A program made the translations under genes and the position numbers. Below, one piece after another: positions 1 through 5,702 of a stretch of 7,888 nucleotides of DNA. The first letter of the stretch is position 1, and each line of letters begins with the position of its first letter. Source of the stretch: Verrucomicrobiota bacterium. Lineage in GTDB: Bacteria; Verrucomicrobiota; Verrucomicrobiia; Chthoniobacterales; UBA6821. The stretch lies in NCBI GenBank assembly GCA_016871655.1, contig VHCR01000059.1:1-7888 (forward strand), written 5' to 3'. The notes below the pieces were generated by a model. It was not told the origin of the DNA. It made no database searches and saw only the letters and a list, made by a program, of their open reading frames with translations.

Positions 1-4
1 GTAT

Positions 5-589
5 TTGAAAAAATCTCAAGAGCTGGCAGTACCATTACAAAAAGCAGTTGCTGACTTTGATGCTGCTCAAGTAGAAGCTGAACAAGCTCAGCAAAATTAC
101 GATGATCTCAATGGCTCTCCCTGGCAGCACCTTCTTGCAAGCGTTTGGTATGGCGCGCGGATCGCTGCTTGGACAGTGAGTACTGGCTGTGTGATTACTC
201 TTGCTGTGACCTTGCACCATGGGGTTCCTGTGATATTCGGAGTCTCTTCCTTTGCTGTGGGATATTATGTAGACCCCGCCAACCTCTCTCGATTTGTAGG
301 TTGTTTTTTTGTTCCTGATAATTATAGAAACATGAAAGACTCTTGGAAAAAATTTGGAGAAGCACGTGTTGCAGCGAGGGTCTTAAATGAAAGGCAAGAG
401 GCGCTCCAAGCCAAGCGTGAAGCGGTAACGATGATGGTTCCTGCTACAGAAGAAGAAATAAAAGAAATTGAGAAAATGATTTCGGCTGCTTTGAAGAAAG
501 AACTAAATCAGAGCGACAAAATGAAATCTTGGAGCGAGCTTCAACGGAGAATAGAAAGTTTCCGCTCACAAAGAGTGAGCCAAGAATAG
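5..589 (+). CDS. Coiled-coil protein with central membrane segment, unknown function (possibly 5' partial)
   Basis: I do not recognise this protein. From a TTG at position 5 it has 194 residues, but the frame is open to the left edge with no stop, so the TTG may be internal and the gene may begin outside the window. Roughly the first 38 residues are charged and Ala/Gln/Glu-rich, typical of a coiled coil. Residues about 50-90 form a hydrophobic stretch (WYGARIAAWTVSTG onward) that could be two short membrane helices or a hairpin, ending near YYVDP. Residues about 105-194 are highly charged (many Lys, Glu, Arg) and again predicted helical. No catalytic motif or signal peptide is visible. The gene converges on murI with only 8 nt between the stop codons and no terminator hairpin is apparent there. 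It could be a scaffold or membrane-tethered protein; this is inference from composition only. Confidence 0.6.
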   Translation: MKKSQELAVPLQKAVADFDAAQVEAEQAQQNYDDLNGSPWQHLLASVWYGARIAAWTVSTGCVITLAVTLHHGVPVIFGVSSFAVGYYVDPANLSRFVGCFFVPDNYRNMKDSWKKFGEARVAARVLNERQEALQAKREAVTMMVPATEEEIKEIEKMISAALKKELNQSDKMKSWSELQRRIESFRSQRVSQE

Positions 590-597
590 CGTGTGGA

Positions 598-1452
598 TCA
601 ATGCAACGAAATTGTTTCAAATGAGTCTGCATGCAAATGCAATCGCTTCTCAGCGAGATGGAGAAAGCTTTCAGAGCGGTCGGTGAGGATAATGTGAAGG
701 GTGCCGTTATCTTTTGAGGAAGTCGCTAAATTTTTTTCTGACAATAAAAGTTCTACTTGGGTAGCACAGTTTTCAGCAGAGTCAACGAGTGCAATATGAG
801 CTCCGACGATGGCGGCAATTCTTTTTTTGAGGAGAGGATAGTGCGTGCAACCGAGGACTAAGGTGTCAATGTTTTGAGATAACATCGGATCAAGATAGCG
901 ATGTAGGATGGAGTCGGTTATCTCATCCTCAATCCATCCCTCTTCAATTGCTGGAACAAGAAGAGGGCAGGCTTGTGAGATGACCTTGAGCTTTGGATCG
1001 AGTGCATGCAGGGTTTCCGAATAGGCGTTCCTCGTAATGGTCGCTTTGGTGCCGATGACGCCAATTTTCCCAGAGCGTGTTGCTTTGGCAGCAGCAGCAG
1101 CACCCGGTTCGATGACGCCTTGTAGCGGAATTTTATAGAAATTTTTTAAAGTCGGAACAGCTACTGCTGATGCGGTGTTGCAGGCGATGACGATCATTTT
1201 GCAACTACGTCGCAAAAGAAGATCAATAATTTCTTGGCTGTAGTGAGTGATTGTTTCTGCACTTTTGCCGCCATAGGGAACGCGAGCGGTATCACCAACG
1301 TAGAGAATATTTTCGTGTGGGAGGAGGTGTTGTAACGCTGCAACAACGGTGAGGCCTCCAATTCCGGAATCAAAGACGCCGATGGGATGGCTTTGTGAAG
1401 GAATGTCACGTTGTAGGTTGCAGGTTGAAGGTTGTACTATTTTGCTGGGCAT
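598..1452 (-). CDS. murI: Glutamate racemase MurI
   Basis: Interconverts L- and D-glutamate in the cytoplasm without a cofactor, supplying D-Glu for the peptidoglycan stem peptide. The 284-residue product carries all family hallmarks: GVFDSGIGGLTV (residues 25-36, with the conserved Asp28-Ser29), YVGDTARVPYG (51-61), the first catalytic cysteine in ACNTAS (Cys91), ACPLLVP (161-167), and the second catalytic cysteine in GCTHYP (Cys202, with His204). Length is slightly above the usual 260-270 because the N-terminus carries about 20 extra residues before the first strand. That extension is partly encoded by a heptamer repeat array (1411-1436). ATG at 1452 is the only plausible start: an in-frame TGA lies a short way upstream and there is no ATG, GTG or TTG between it and GVFDSG. 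There is no Shine-Dalgarno sequence. The gene is transcribed away from the tRNA-Arg. Confidence 0.97.
   Translation of the reverse strand: MPSKIVQPSTCNLQRDIPSQSHPIGVFDSGIGGLTVVAALQHLLPHENILYVGDTARVPYGGKSAETITHYSQEIIDLLLRRSCKMIVIACNTASAVAVPTLKNFYKIPLQGVIEPGAAAAAKATRSGKIGVIGTKATITRNAYSETLHALDPKLKVISQACPLLVPAIEEGWIEDEITDSILHRYLDPMLSQNIDTLVLGCTHYPLLKKRIAAIVGAHIALVDSAENCATQVELLLSEKNLATSSKDNGTLHIILTDRSESFLHLAEKRLHLHADSFETISLH
1411..1436 (-). repeat. Heptamer tandem array, site 1 (inside murI 5' end)
   Basis: Three adjacent 7-bp units on the + strand, TTGTAGG, TTGCAGG and TTGAAGG, followed by a partial TTGTA. Only the fourth base changes between units. The three units add 21 bp, so murI stays in frame, and they encode about seven residues around VQPSTCNLQ at the MurI N-terminus. 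Rotated, the units read GGTTGNA and fit the pattern shared by the other arrays in the window. Confidence 0.8.
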
Positions 1453-1562
1453 GGCTACTTTTAAAAATAAATCAATTCATCGCAAAGAACACAAAAAAGT
1501 TAATAACATCATTTCTTTGTTTTTCTTTGTCCTCTTTGTCGCTAGATTCTTATTCCTATCGC

Positions 1563-1636
<74 letters not shown>

Positions 1637-1643
1637 GATTGAG

Positions 1644-1828
1644 CTAGCCTGAATATTTCACGGTAGAATCTGCTGTGACTTGCGAGAGCCTGATGCAGTG
1701 GGTGTTGGACTCCGGTTGTGGCTTGAGCGGCATGTCTAATAGAGCTCTGCGCTAAAACTCTCGTCCGCCTTTTCTGCATCGCCCTGCGCTACGCCTCGCG
1801 ACGATTCACTCTGAAATATTCGGGCTAG
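1644..1828. repeat. MITE-like element with imperfect terminal inverted repeats
   Basis: The left end CTAGCCTGAATATTTCA (1644-1660) matches the reverse complement of the right end (1812-1828) at 16 of 17 positions, and weaker similarity continues inward for about ten bases (GTAGAATC against GTGAATC). A second internal pair, GATGCAG (1692-1698) and CTGCATC (1774-1780), lies in the same arrangement, so much of the element could fold back on itself. Both ends carry the palindrome CTAG, which may be a 4-bp target duplication or part of the inverted repeat. There is no coding potential of note. It begins 8 nt after the tRNA-Arg and is followed by a run of six T (1835-1840), so it might also end tRNA transcription. 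A non-autonomous mobile element or a dispersed structured repeat are both possible. Confidence 0.6.
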
Positions 1829-1857
1829 AGGTACTTTTTTAATTTTCCAAACATTAT

Positions 1858-2874
1858 ATGCTGACCTCCAGCCTCCAGCCTCCAGCCTCCAGCCTGTTTC
1901 CCAAAAATTCATTTTTTGGAAATAAACAATCTCTTATCATTGTTCTTGGAGTTCGGAGGAGTGGGACCAGCGCTCTCATCAAGGGATTGGAGACCATGGG
2001 AGTGTCGATTGTAGATCAAGCTGCAACACCTTTTAATAGCTTTAATCCGACAGGATATTGGGAAGATGTAGAAATTCATCATTTGAATATGAAGTTAGTG
2101 CATGCTTTAAATTGCTTGCAACCTCGATGGAGGAGTATTATCCCGCTCTCTGAAAAAGAGGCTGACTTCTTATGCGAACAAGGATTTTTGAAGCAAGGAG
2201 TGGAGTTGTTATTATCTAAAATCTCTGCAGTGTCGAAACCACTTGGCCTGAAGGATCCTCGATTTTCGATGTTACTTCCTTTTTGGAAAAGAGTTTTTAA
2301 AGAATGTCATCTCAACGTTTCGTTTCTGATTTCCCTGAGAGATCCTTTTTCTGCTATTGCTTCAATGGAGTCGTTTGCGCGTGAAAGTGAGCCCATCAAT
2401 AATCACTACGAAAAATTTTTGTGGACCTGGATTTCTTTTTTGTTGGGGTGCCTCGAAGGGACTGCAGGAGAAAAACGGATCTTGGTCGACTACCAAGACC
2501 TTTTGACACAACCAGATTTTCAAATCAAACGGATAGCTGCTGCTTTTCATTTAGAAGTGCAAGAGGAGCTCTTAAAAAAGTATAGCACTAATTTTCTAGA
2601 TCCTTTGTTGTGTCATTTTAAAATGACGGAATTTTCAAGAAATCATTTAAATCATGACCAAAAAATAGCATTGGAAATTTATGAACAGCTTCTCTTGGTC
2701 GCGCGAGATGAGATCTCATTCGAGCAACTTCAACCTGCTCTTGAGAAATGGAAAGGTGTTTTTGCAGCCGTGGAACAGCTTTTGGTCATGGCCGAAAAAA
2801 ACGAACAAACACTCCTATTGCACCAAGCAGCAGTTCTTGTGTATCGAGAGAAGCTTGCTAAAATTGGAAACTAA
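1858..2874 (+). CDS. Sulfotransferase family protein (PAPS-dependent type)
   Basis: Likely transfers a sulfuryl group from 3'-phosphoadenylyl sulfate (PAPS) to an unknown acceptor, possibly a glycan or lipid. In the 338-residue product, IIVLGVRRSGTSALIKGLE (about residues 27-45) is the 5'-phosphosulfate-binding loop, with Arg34-Ser-Gly-Thr-Ser38. NPTGYWED (63-70) is a signature of this family. GLKDPR (130-135) is followed by LISLRDPFSAIASM (about 157-170), which matches the 3'-phosphate-binding region. VDYQDLLTQP (about 210-219) corresponds to the usual 'Y-E-D-L' segment. The last 60 residues are helical and not recognised. No signal peptide or membrane segment is seen. The ATG at 1858 is followed directly by a heptamer array encoding LQPPASS, so the first about 13 residues are probably not ancestral; no other ATG precedes the nucleotide-binding loop. 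No Shine-Dalgarno is visible. The PLD gene begins 11 nt after the stop. Confidence 0.85.
   Translation: MLTSSLQPPASSLFPKNSFFGNKQSLIIVLGVRRSGTSALIKGLETMGVSIVDQAATPFNSFNPTGYWEDVEIHHLNMKLVHALNCLQPRWRSIIPLSEKEADFLCEQGFLKQGVELLLSKISAVSKPLGLKDPRFSMLLPFWKRVFKECHLNVSFLISLRDPFSAIASMESFARESEPINNHYEKFLWTWISFLLGCLEGTAGEKRILVDYQDLLTQPDFQIKRIAAAFHLEVQEELLKKYSTNFLDPLLCHFKMTEFSRNHLNHDQKIALEIYEQLLLVARDEISFEQLQPALEKWKGVFAAVEQLLVMAEKNEQTLLLHQAAVLVYREKLAKIGN
1865..1896 (+). repeat. Heptamer tandem array, site 2 (inside sulfotransferase 5' end)
   Basis: Four exact copies of CCTCCAG (1865-1871, 1872-1878, 1879-1885, 1886-1892) followed by the start of a fifth (CCTG). It begins 7 bp into the sulfotransferase reading frame and encodes Ser/Leu/Gln/Pro/Ala-rich residues. 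On the opposite strand the unit is GGCTGGA, fitting the same GGYTRNA pattern as the other arrays. This is the most uniform array in the window. Confidence 0.9.
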
Positions 2875-2885
2875 ATTTTTTACAC

Positions 2886-3887
2886 ATGCCAGAAGAAAAA
2901 TTTCATCAATTAGTTATTGTCCCTGATCACGGCATCGAGCCGTTTCAAGCAGCCATACGCTCAGCAACTGAGACACTCGATATTAAAATGTTTCAATTTA
3001 CCGAGCCGCGTTTGTTGAAAGAAGTGGCCGATGCACATCGACGAGGTGTGAAAGTTCGTGTGATGCTCAATCCCTCTCGCTTTACGGGAGAACATGACAA
3101 TGATGAAGCATTCGCTTTTTTTAAGAAAGAGTGCGTTCCAGTTCAAGAGACAAATCCGAAGTATCCGATTACGCATGAAAAATCAATGGTGATTGATCGA
3201 AAGAGGGCTTTTATCATGTCGTTGAATTGGGCTCCAAAATATTTTGGCGAGACGCGTGATTATGCTTTAGTGACGACTTTTTCCCAAGAAGTGAAGGAAG
3301 TAGCTGATTGTTTTGAGGCTGATTGGAGGCAAAGTGTTTTCACTCCTCCGCCCAATTCTCCATTGATTTGGAGCGTGGGACGTTCCCGCGAAGAGGTGAT
3401 TCATTTTATTCGTTCTGCACAAAAAACGCTTTATGTGCAGCATGAAAAATATGTTGATACACCGGTGATTGAAGCCCTCGTAGAAGCCCGAGCCAGGCGA
3501 GGGGTAAGGGTGCATGCCATGGCCCTCCCTATTCATTCACTCCGCGATTTTTATCGCACGGAAGGAATTGCGGGATTGCGATTGCTCGAGGACCTTGGTA
3601 TTCACATTCACAAATTGCACGGACTCCATCTTCATGCGAAGCTCATGATTGCGGATGAGGAGAGGGCGTTGCTGAGCTCGTTTAATTTTTATCCAAAATG
3701 TTTTAATGAACGACGGGAGCTAGGCATCCGCTTTGAAGATCCTGACTTGCTTAAACAACTTGTTAAAATATTTCAGATAGACTGGGAGAATTCGAAAAAG
3801 ATGGACCTTTCCGATGAAGCCATCGCAGAAGATTTAAGGAAGCATGCGGAGAAGAAGGCAAAAAAAGCTTGCGCCTCCAACTCTTAA
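2886..3887 (+). CDS. Phospholipase D-like protein with two HKD motifs
   Basis: Member of the phospholipase D / cardiolipin synthase superfamily, whose two HxK(x)4D motifs form one active site that works through a phosphohistidine intermediate. Both are intact in this 333-residue protein: THEKSMVIDRKRAFIMSLNW with His97, Lys99 and Asp104, and LHAKLMIADEERALLSSFNF with His250, Lys252 and Asp257. Each half also has the usual strand-helix unit before the motif (KVRVMLNPS at about 56-64 and VRVHAMALP at about 200-208). There are no N-terminal membrane segments, unlike housekeeping cardiolipin synthases, so it is probably soluble; the C-terminus is a basic Lys/Ala-rich tail. The substrate could be a phospholipid or a nucleic acid and cannot be told from motifs. 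ATG at 2886 lies 11 nt after the sulfotransferase stop, with no Shine-Dalgarno; chrA1 follows after 14 nt. An operon of the three is likely. Confidence 0.9.
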   Translation: MPEEKFHQLVIVPDHGIEPFQAAIRSATETLDIKMFQFTEPRLLKEVADAHRRGVKVRVMLNPSRFTGEHDNDEAFAFFKKECVPVQETNPKYPITHEKSMVIDRKRAFIMSLNWAPKYFGETRDYALVTTFSQEVKEVADCFEADWRQSVFTPPPNSPLIWSVGRSREEVIHFIRSAQKTLYVQHEKYVDTPVIEALVEARARRGVRVHAMALPIHSLRDFYRTEGIAGLRLLEDLGIHIHKLHGLHLHAKLMIADEERALLSSFNFYPKCFNERRELGIRFEDPDLLKQLVKIFQIDWENSKKMDLSDEAIAEDLRKHAEKKAKKACASNS

Positions 3888-3901
3888 CTCCTTTGCCATC
3901 C

Positions 3902-4486
3902 ATGGAAAAGCAGACATCCATAACGCCTCCGATTAAAAATATTTCCCTTTCTCAACTCGCCAAAACTTTTCTCTTCATTGGCGTGACCAGCTTTGGTGGA
4001 GGGTTGACGGCTTATGTGAGACGCATCATTGTTGAAAATAAAAAATGGATGACGAACGCGGAGTTTTTTCCTGGGCTAGCGTTGAGTCAAGCTCTACCAG
4101 GAGCGAATGTCGTTGGTATTTCGCTCTACATTGCGAATCATCTCTGCGGCCCGAGGGGAGTGATTGTGGCCTTGAGCTGTTTGATTGTACCGCCGGCAAT
4201 TGTGAGTTTTTTGGTTGCCTATTTATATTTTAGTTTTGGAACCTTGCCTGCCATGGAGTCGATTCTTAAAGGAGTGGCTGCTGTTGCGTGTGGTTTGATG
4301 GCAAGTATGTTTGTCGAGTCGGCTCAAGAGTCACTGAAAAATAGAATCGATGTCGTTATTTTTTTAGCGACCTTTTTTTTAATAAAGAAAGGACATTTTT
4401 CTATTCCTCATGCCATTCTTATCATGGCCCCCCTAGCAATTTGGTATTATCGGCCGCGAAGAAAGGCTGTAGACTATAGGCTATAG
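3902..4486 (+). CDS. chrA: Chromate transporter ChrA, N-terminal-type half
   Basis: Half-size member of the CHR family of membrane transporters; the family is known for chromate efflux and works either as a long fused protein or as a pair of short proteins. From ATG 3902 it has 194 residues. FIGVTSFGGGLTAYVRRIIVE (about 25-45) carries the family's SFGGG signature and charged segment. W49 and the QALPGAN motif (63-69) follow, then GPRGVIVALSCLIVPPAIVSF. About five membrane helices are expected. A TTG at 3869 would extend the frame by 11 residues and overlap the PLD gene, but ATG 3902 places the first helix as in the family. The last residues (AVDYRL) and the TAG stop lie inside a heptamer array, so the natural C-terminus may have been replaced. 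The partner half is at 4628-5197. Chromate as substrate is family knowledge; other oxyanions are possible. Confidence 0.9.
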   Translation: MEKQTSITPPIKNISLSQLAKTFLFIGVTSFGGGLTAYVRRIIVENKKWMTNAEFFPGLALSQALPGANVVGISLYIANHLCGPRGVIVALSCLIVPPAIVSFLVAYLYFSFGTLPAMESILKGVAAVACGLMASMFVESAQESLKNRIDVVIFLATFFLIKKGHFSIPHAILIMAPLAIWYYRPRRKAVDYRL

Positions 4487-4494
4487 GCTGTAGG
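4465..4494 (-). repeat. Heptamer tandem array, site 3 (at chrA1 stop codon)
   Basis: Four consecutive + strand units, GGCTGTA (4465-4471), GACTATA (4472-4478), GGCTATA (4479-4485) and GGCTGTA (4486-4492), plus a trailing GG. The chrA1 stop codon TAG (4484-4486) straddles two units, so the array determines where the protein ends. Confidence 0.85.
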
Positions 4495-4576
4495 TCAAAG
4501 TAAGGCCTTCGGCAAAAAATAAATTTCTATTTAACAAACTCAATCGATTTTTAGTTTATATTTTGATCTGAAAATT

Positions 4577-4607
4577 CCTATAGCCTACAGCCTACAGTCT
4601 ATAGCCT
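4577..4607 (+). repeat. Heptamer tandem array, site 4 (upstream of chrA2)
   Basis: Four consecutive units, CCTATAG (4577-4583), CCTACAG (4584-4590), CCTACAG (4591-4597) and TCTATAG (4598-4604), plus CCT. It ends about 20 bp before the chrA2 start and is the right arm of the inverted repeat with site 3. Confidence 0.85.
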
Positions 4608-4627
4608 TTTTCATTCCTTCCATTCCT

Positions 4628-5197
4628 GTGAATGTTTCTTTGTCTTCCATCTATTGGATTCTTGCCAAACTCTTCGCCACGCTTTCGCTAACGGCGTTTG
4701 GTGGTGGTAACACAATCTTACCAACATTAGAAGAGGTGGCCGTAAATCAATACCATTGGCTCACAAGTGCTCAATTTGTTGATTGCTTTAGCTTGAGTAA
4801 GGCTGGTCCTGGTCCGACGACACTGATTGTGGAATTGGTTGGAATCAAAGCGACTGGTTTTTTTGGCCCTCACTTTTGTTTTCACGCAGCTTTTCTTGGG
4901 GCGCTCATTTCGGTGTTGGCAATTTTTGTTCCGAGTTCTATTTTCCTGCTCTTTGTCGCTCATTTTTGGGAGAAATGGAGGGGAGCTCCGTGGCAGATTG
5001 CCATTGAAAAAGCTTTGATGCCGATTACTTGCGGCTTGGTTCTTGCGTCAACCGAAACCGTTGCTAAGACTGCCATCTCCGATTGGATGACAGGTATCAT
5101 GGCTCTTGCAGCCCTCCTTCTCCTGCTTTACACCAAATTGAATCCTGTCCTAATCATGGCGATTGCAGGAGTGATCAGTTGGGTGGTGTTGAGGTGA
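4628..5197 (+). CDS. chrA: Chromate transporter ChrA, second half
   Basis: Second half-size CHR family protein, 189 residues, expected to pair with the 3902-4486 product to make one transporter in the cytoplasmic membrane. LTAFGGGNTILPTLEEVAV (about 21-39) is the CHR signature, followed by W44, and SKAGPGPTTLIVELVG (about 57-72) corresponds to the QALPGP motif of the partner, with Ser-Lys-Ala-Gly in place of the usual Gln-Ala-Leu/Thr. Later hydrophobic stretches (GALISVLAIFVPSSIFLLFV, and the very hydrophobic C-terminus from MTGIMALAALLLLL on) give about five helices. The start is a GTG at 4628; the frame is open upstream through the heptamer array to a TAA at 4532 without an ATG, GTG or TTG, so GTG is the best choice. 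No Shine-Dalgarno: the leader is pyrimidine-rich. It converges on mscL with 2 nt between stop codons. Confidence 0.88.
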   Translation: MNVSLSSIYWILAKLFATLSLTAFGGGNTILPTLEEVAVNQYHWLTSAQFVDCFSLSKAGPGPTTLIVELVGIKATGFFGPHFCFHAAFLGALISVLAIFVPSSIFLLFVAHFWEKWRGAPWQIAIEKALMPITCGLVLASTETVAKTAISDWMTGIMALAALLLLLYTKLNPVLIMAIAGVISWVVLR

Positions 5198-5199
5198 AA

Positions 5200-5619
5200 T
5201 TATTTTTGCTGACGCAAGGAATCCCGAATTTCTGTCAGCAATTGATCCGTTTTACTCAGTGGTGTTGTCAAGGAAGCCTTAAAGCGGAGGATCATGATGG
5301 CGCGGACAAGCGCAAAAACAGAGACTCCAACGATGAGGAACTCGATAACAGTGGTAATGAAGTTGCCATAGTTGATTGTAGCTGCGCCAGCAAGTTGAGC
5401 GGCTTTGAGCGTCTCGTAGTGATGGCCATTTAAAGAAATAAAAAGATTTTGGAAATTGATTCCTTTGAGGAGAAGCCCAATCGGTGGCATGATGATATCA
5501 TTGACGAGAGAGTTAACAATTTTTCCAAAGGCAGCGCCGATAATAATACCAACAGCAAGATCGATTGCGTTGCCGCGCGAGATGAAGTCTTTAAATTCTT
5601 GGAGAAGGCGAGGGGTCAT
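5200..5619 (-). CDS. mscL: Large-conductance mechanosensitive channel MscL
   Basis: Pentameric inner-membrane channel that opens under membrane tension to release solutes during hypo-osmotic shock. The 139-residue length matches the family (E. coli 136). The N-terminal amphipathic helix EFKDFISRGN (about 8-17) leads into RGNAIDLAVGIIIGAAFGKI (15-34), nearly identical to the E. coli TM1 pore helix, and IIMPPIGLL follows. The periplasmic loop is about residues 52-83, TM2 is FITTVIEFLIVGVSVFALV (87-105), and the cytoplasmic bundle helix is LLTEIRDSLRQQ (127-138). The longer open frame reaching 5850 is rejected because the ATG at 5619 gives the canonical N-terminus. The ATG is preceded, one base away, by a heptamer array that fills the ribosome-binding position. 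The gene follows the large - strand gene by 83 nt and could be co-transcribed with it. Confidence 0.98.
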   Translation of the reverse strand: MTPRLLQEFKDFISRGNAIDLAVGIIIGAAFGKIVNSLVNDIIMPPIGLLLKGINFQNLFISLNGHHYETLKAAQLAGAATINYGNFITTVIEFLIVGVSVFALVRAIMILRFKASLTTPLSKTDQLLTEIRDSLRQQK

Positions 5620-5620
5620 G

Positions 5621-5641
5621 GGTAATAGGTAACAGGCTATA
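5621..5641 (-). repeat. Heptamer tandem array, site 5 (abutting mscL start)
   Basis: Three adjacent + strand units, GGTAATA (5621-5627), GGTAACA (5628-5634) and GGCTATA (5635-5641), ending at an A-run. The array starts one base before the mscL ATG and covers the positions where a Shine-Dalgarno sequence would sit; read in the mscL direction it holds no AGGAG-like stretch. It is the most diverged array, but it keeps the same register as sites 1, 3 and 4. Confidence 0.7.
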
Positions 5642-5702
5642 AAAAAGTTAGTTGAAGGAAAATGAAAAATTTGTAGCTGCTCATTTATTTCTTGGACACG
5701 TT

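Larger units (their letters stand above)
4462..4609. repeat. 33-bp inverted repeat built from heptamers, between the chrA halves
   Basis: Arm 4462-4494 and the reverse complement of arm 4577-4609 agree at 29 of 33 positions. The four differences are all A/G transitions, one at the same place in each successive heptamer. The odd unit (GACT instead of GGCT) occupies the same slot in both arms, so one arm looks like an inverted copy of the other. In RNA two of the four differences would be G-U pairs and two A-C mismatches. The enclosed 82 nt are AT-rich with no gene. It could fold into a long hairpin, affecting chrA2 expression, or be a small mobile unit. Confidence 0.75.

Noticed and set aside
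3874..3887. Possible sixth heptamer site (CCTCCAA, CTCTTAA) at the PLD stop codon
   Set aside because: Only the first unit fits the pattern and the second matches at about five of seven positions; too weak to call, though its position at a gene end fits the trend.
3869..4486. TTG start extending chrA1 into the PLD gene
   Set aside because: The ATG at 3902 gives a normal ChrA N-terminus, while the TTG adds 11 residues unlike the family.
4495..4576. Promoter for chrA2 in the AT-rich loop (TTAACA and TTATAT-like boxes)
   Set aside because: Spacing is about 19 bp and matches are weak in AT-rich DNA; not distinguishable from chance.
3902..5197. The two ChrA halves as one gene broken by frameshift or insertion
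   Set aside because: Each half has its own complete FGGG signature, helices and length; paired short CHR proteins are a known normal arrangement.
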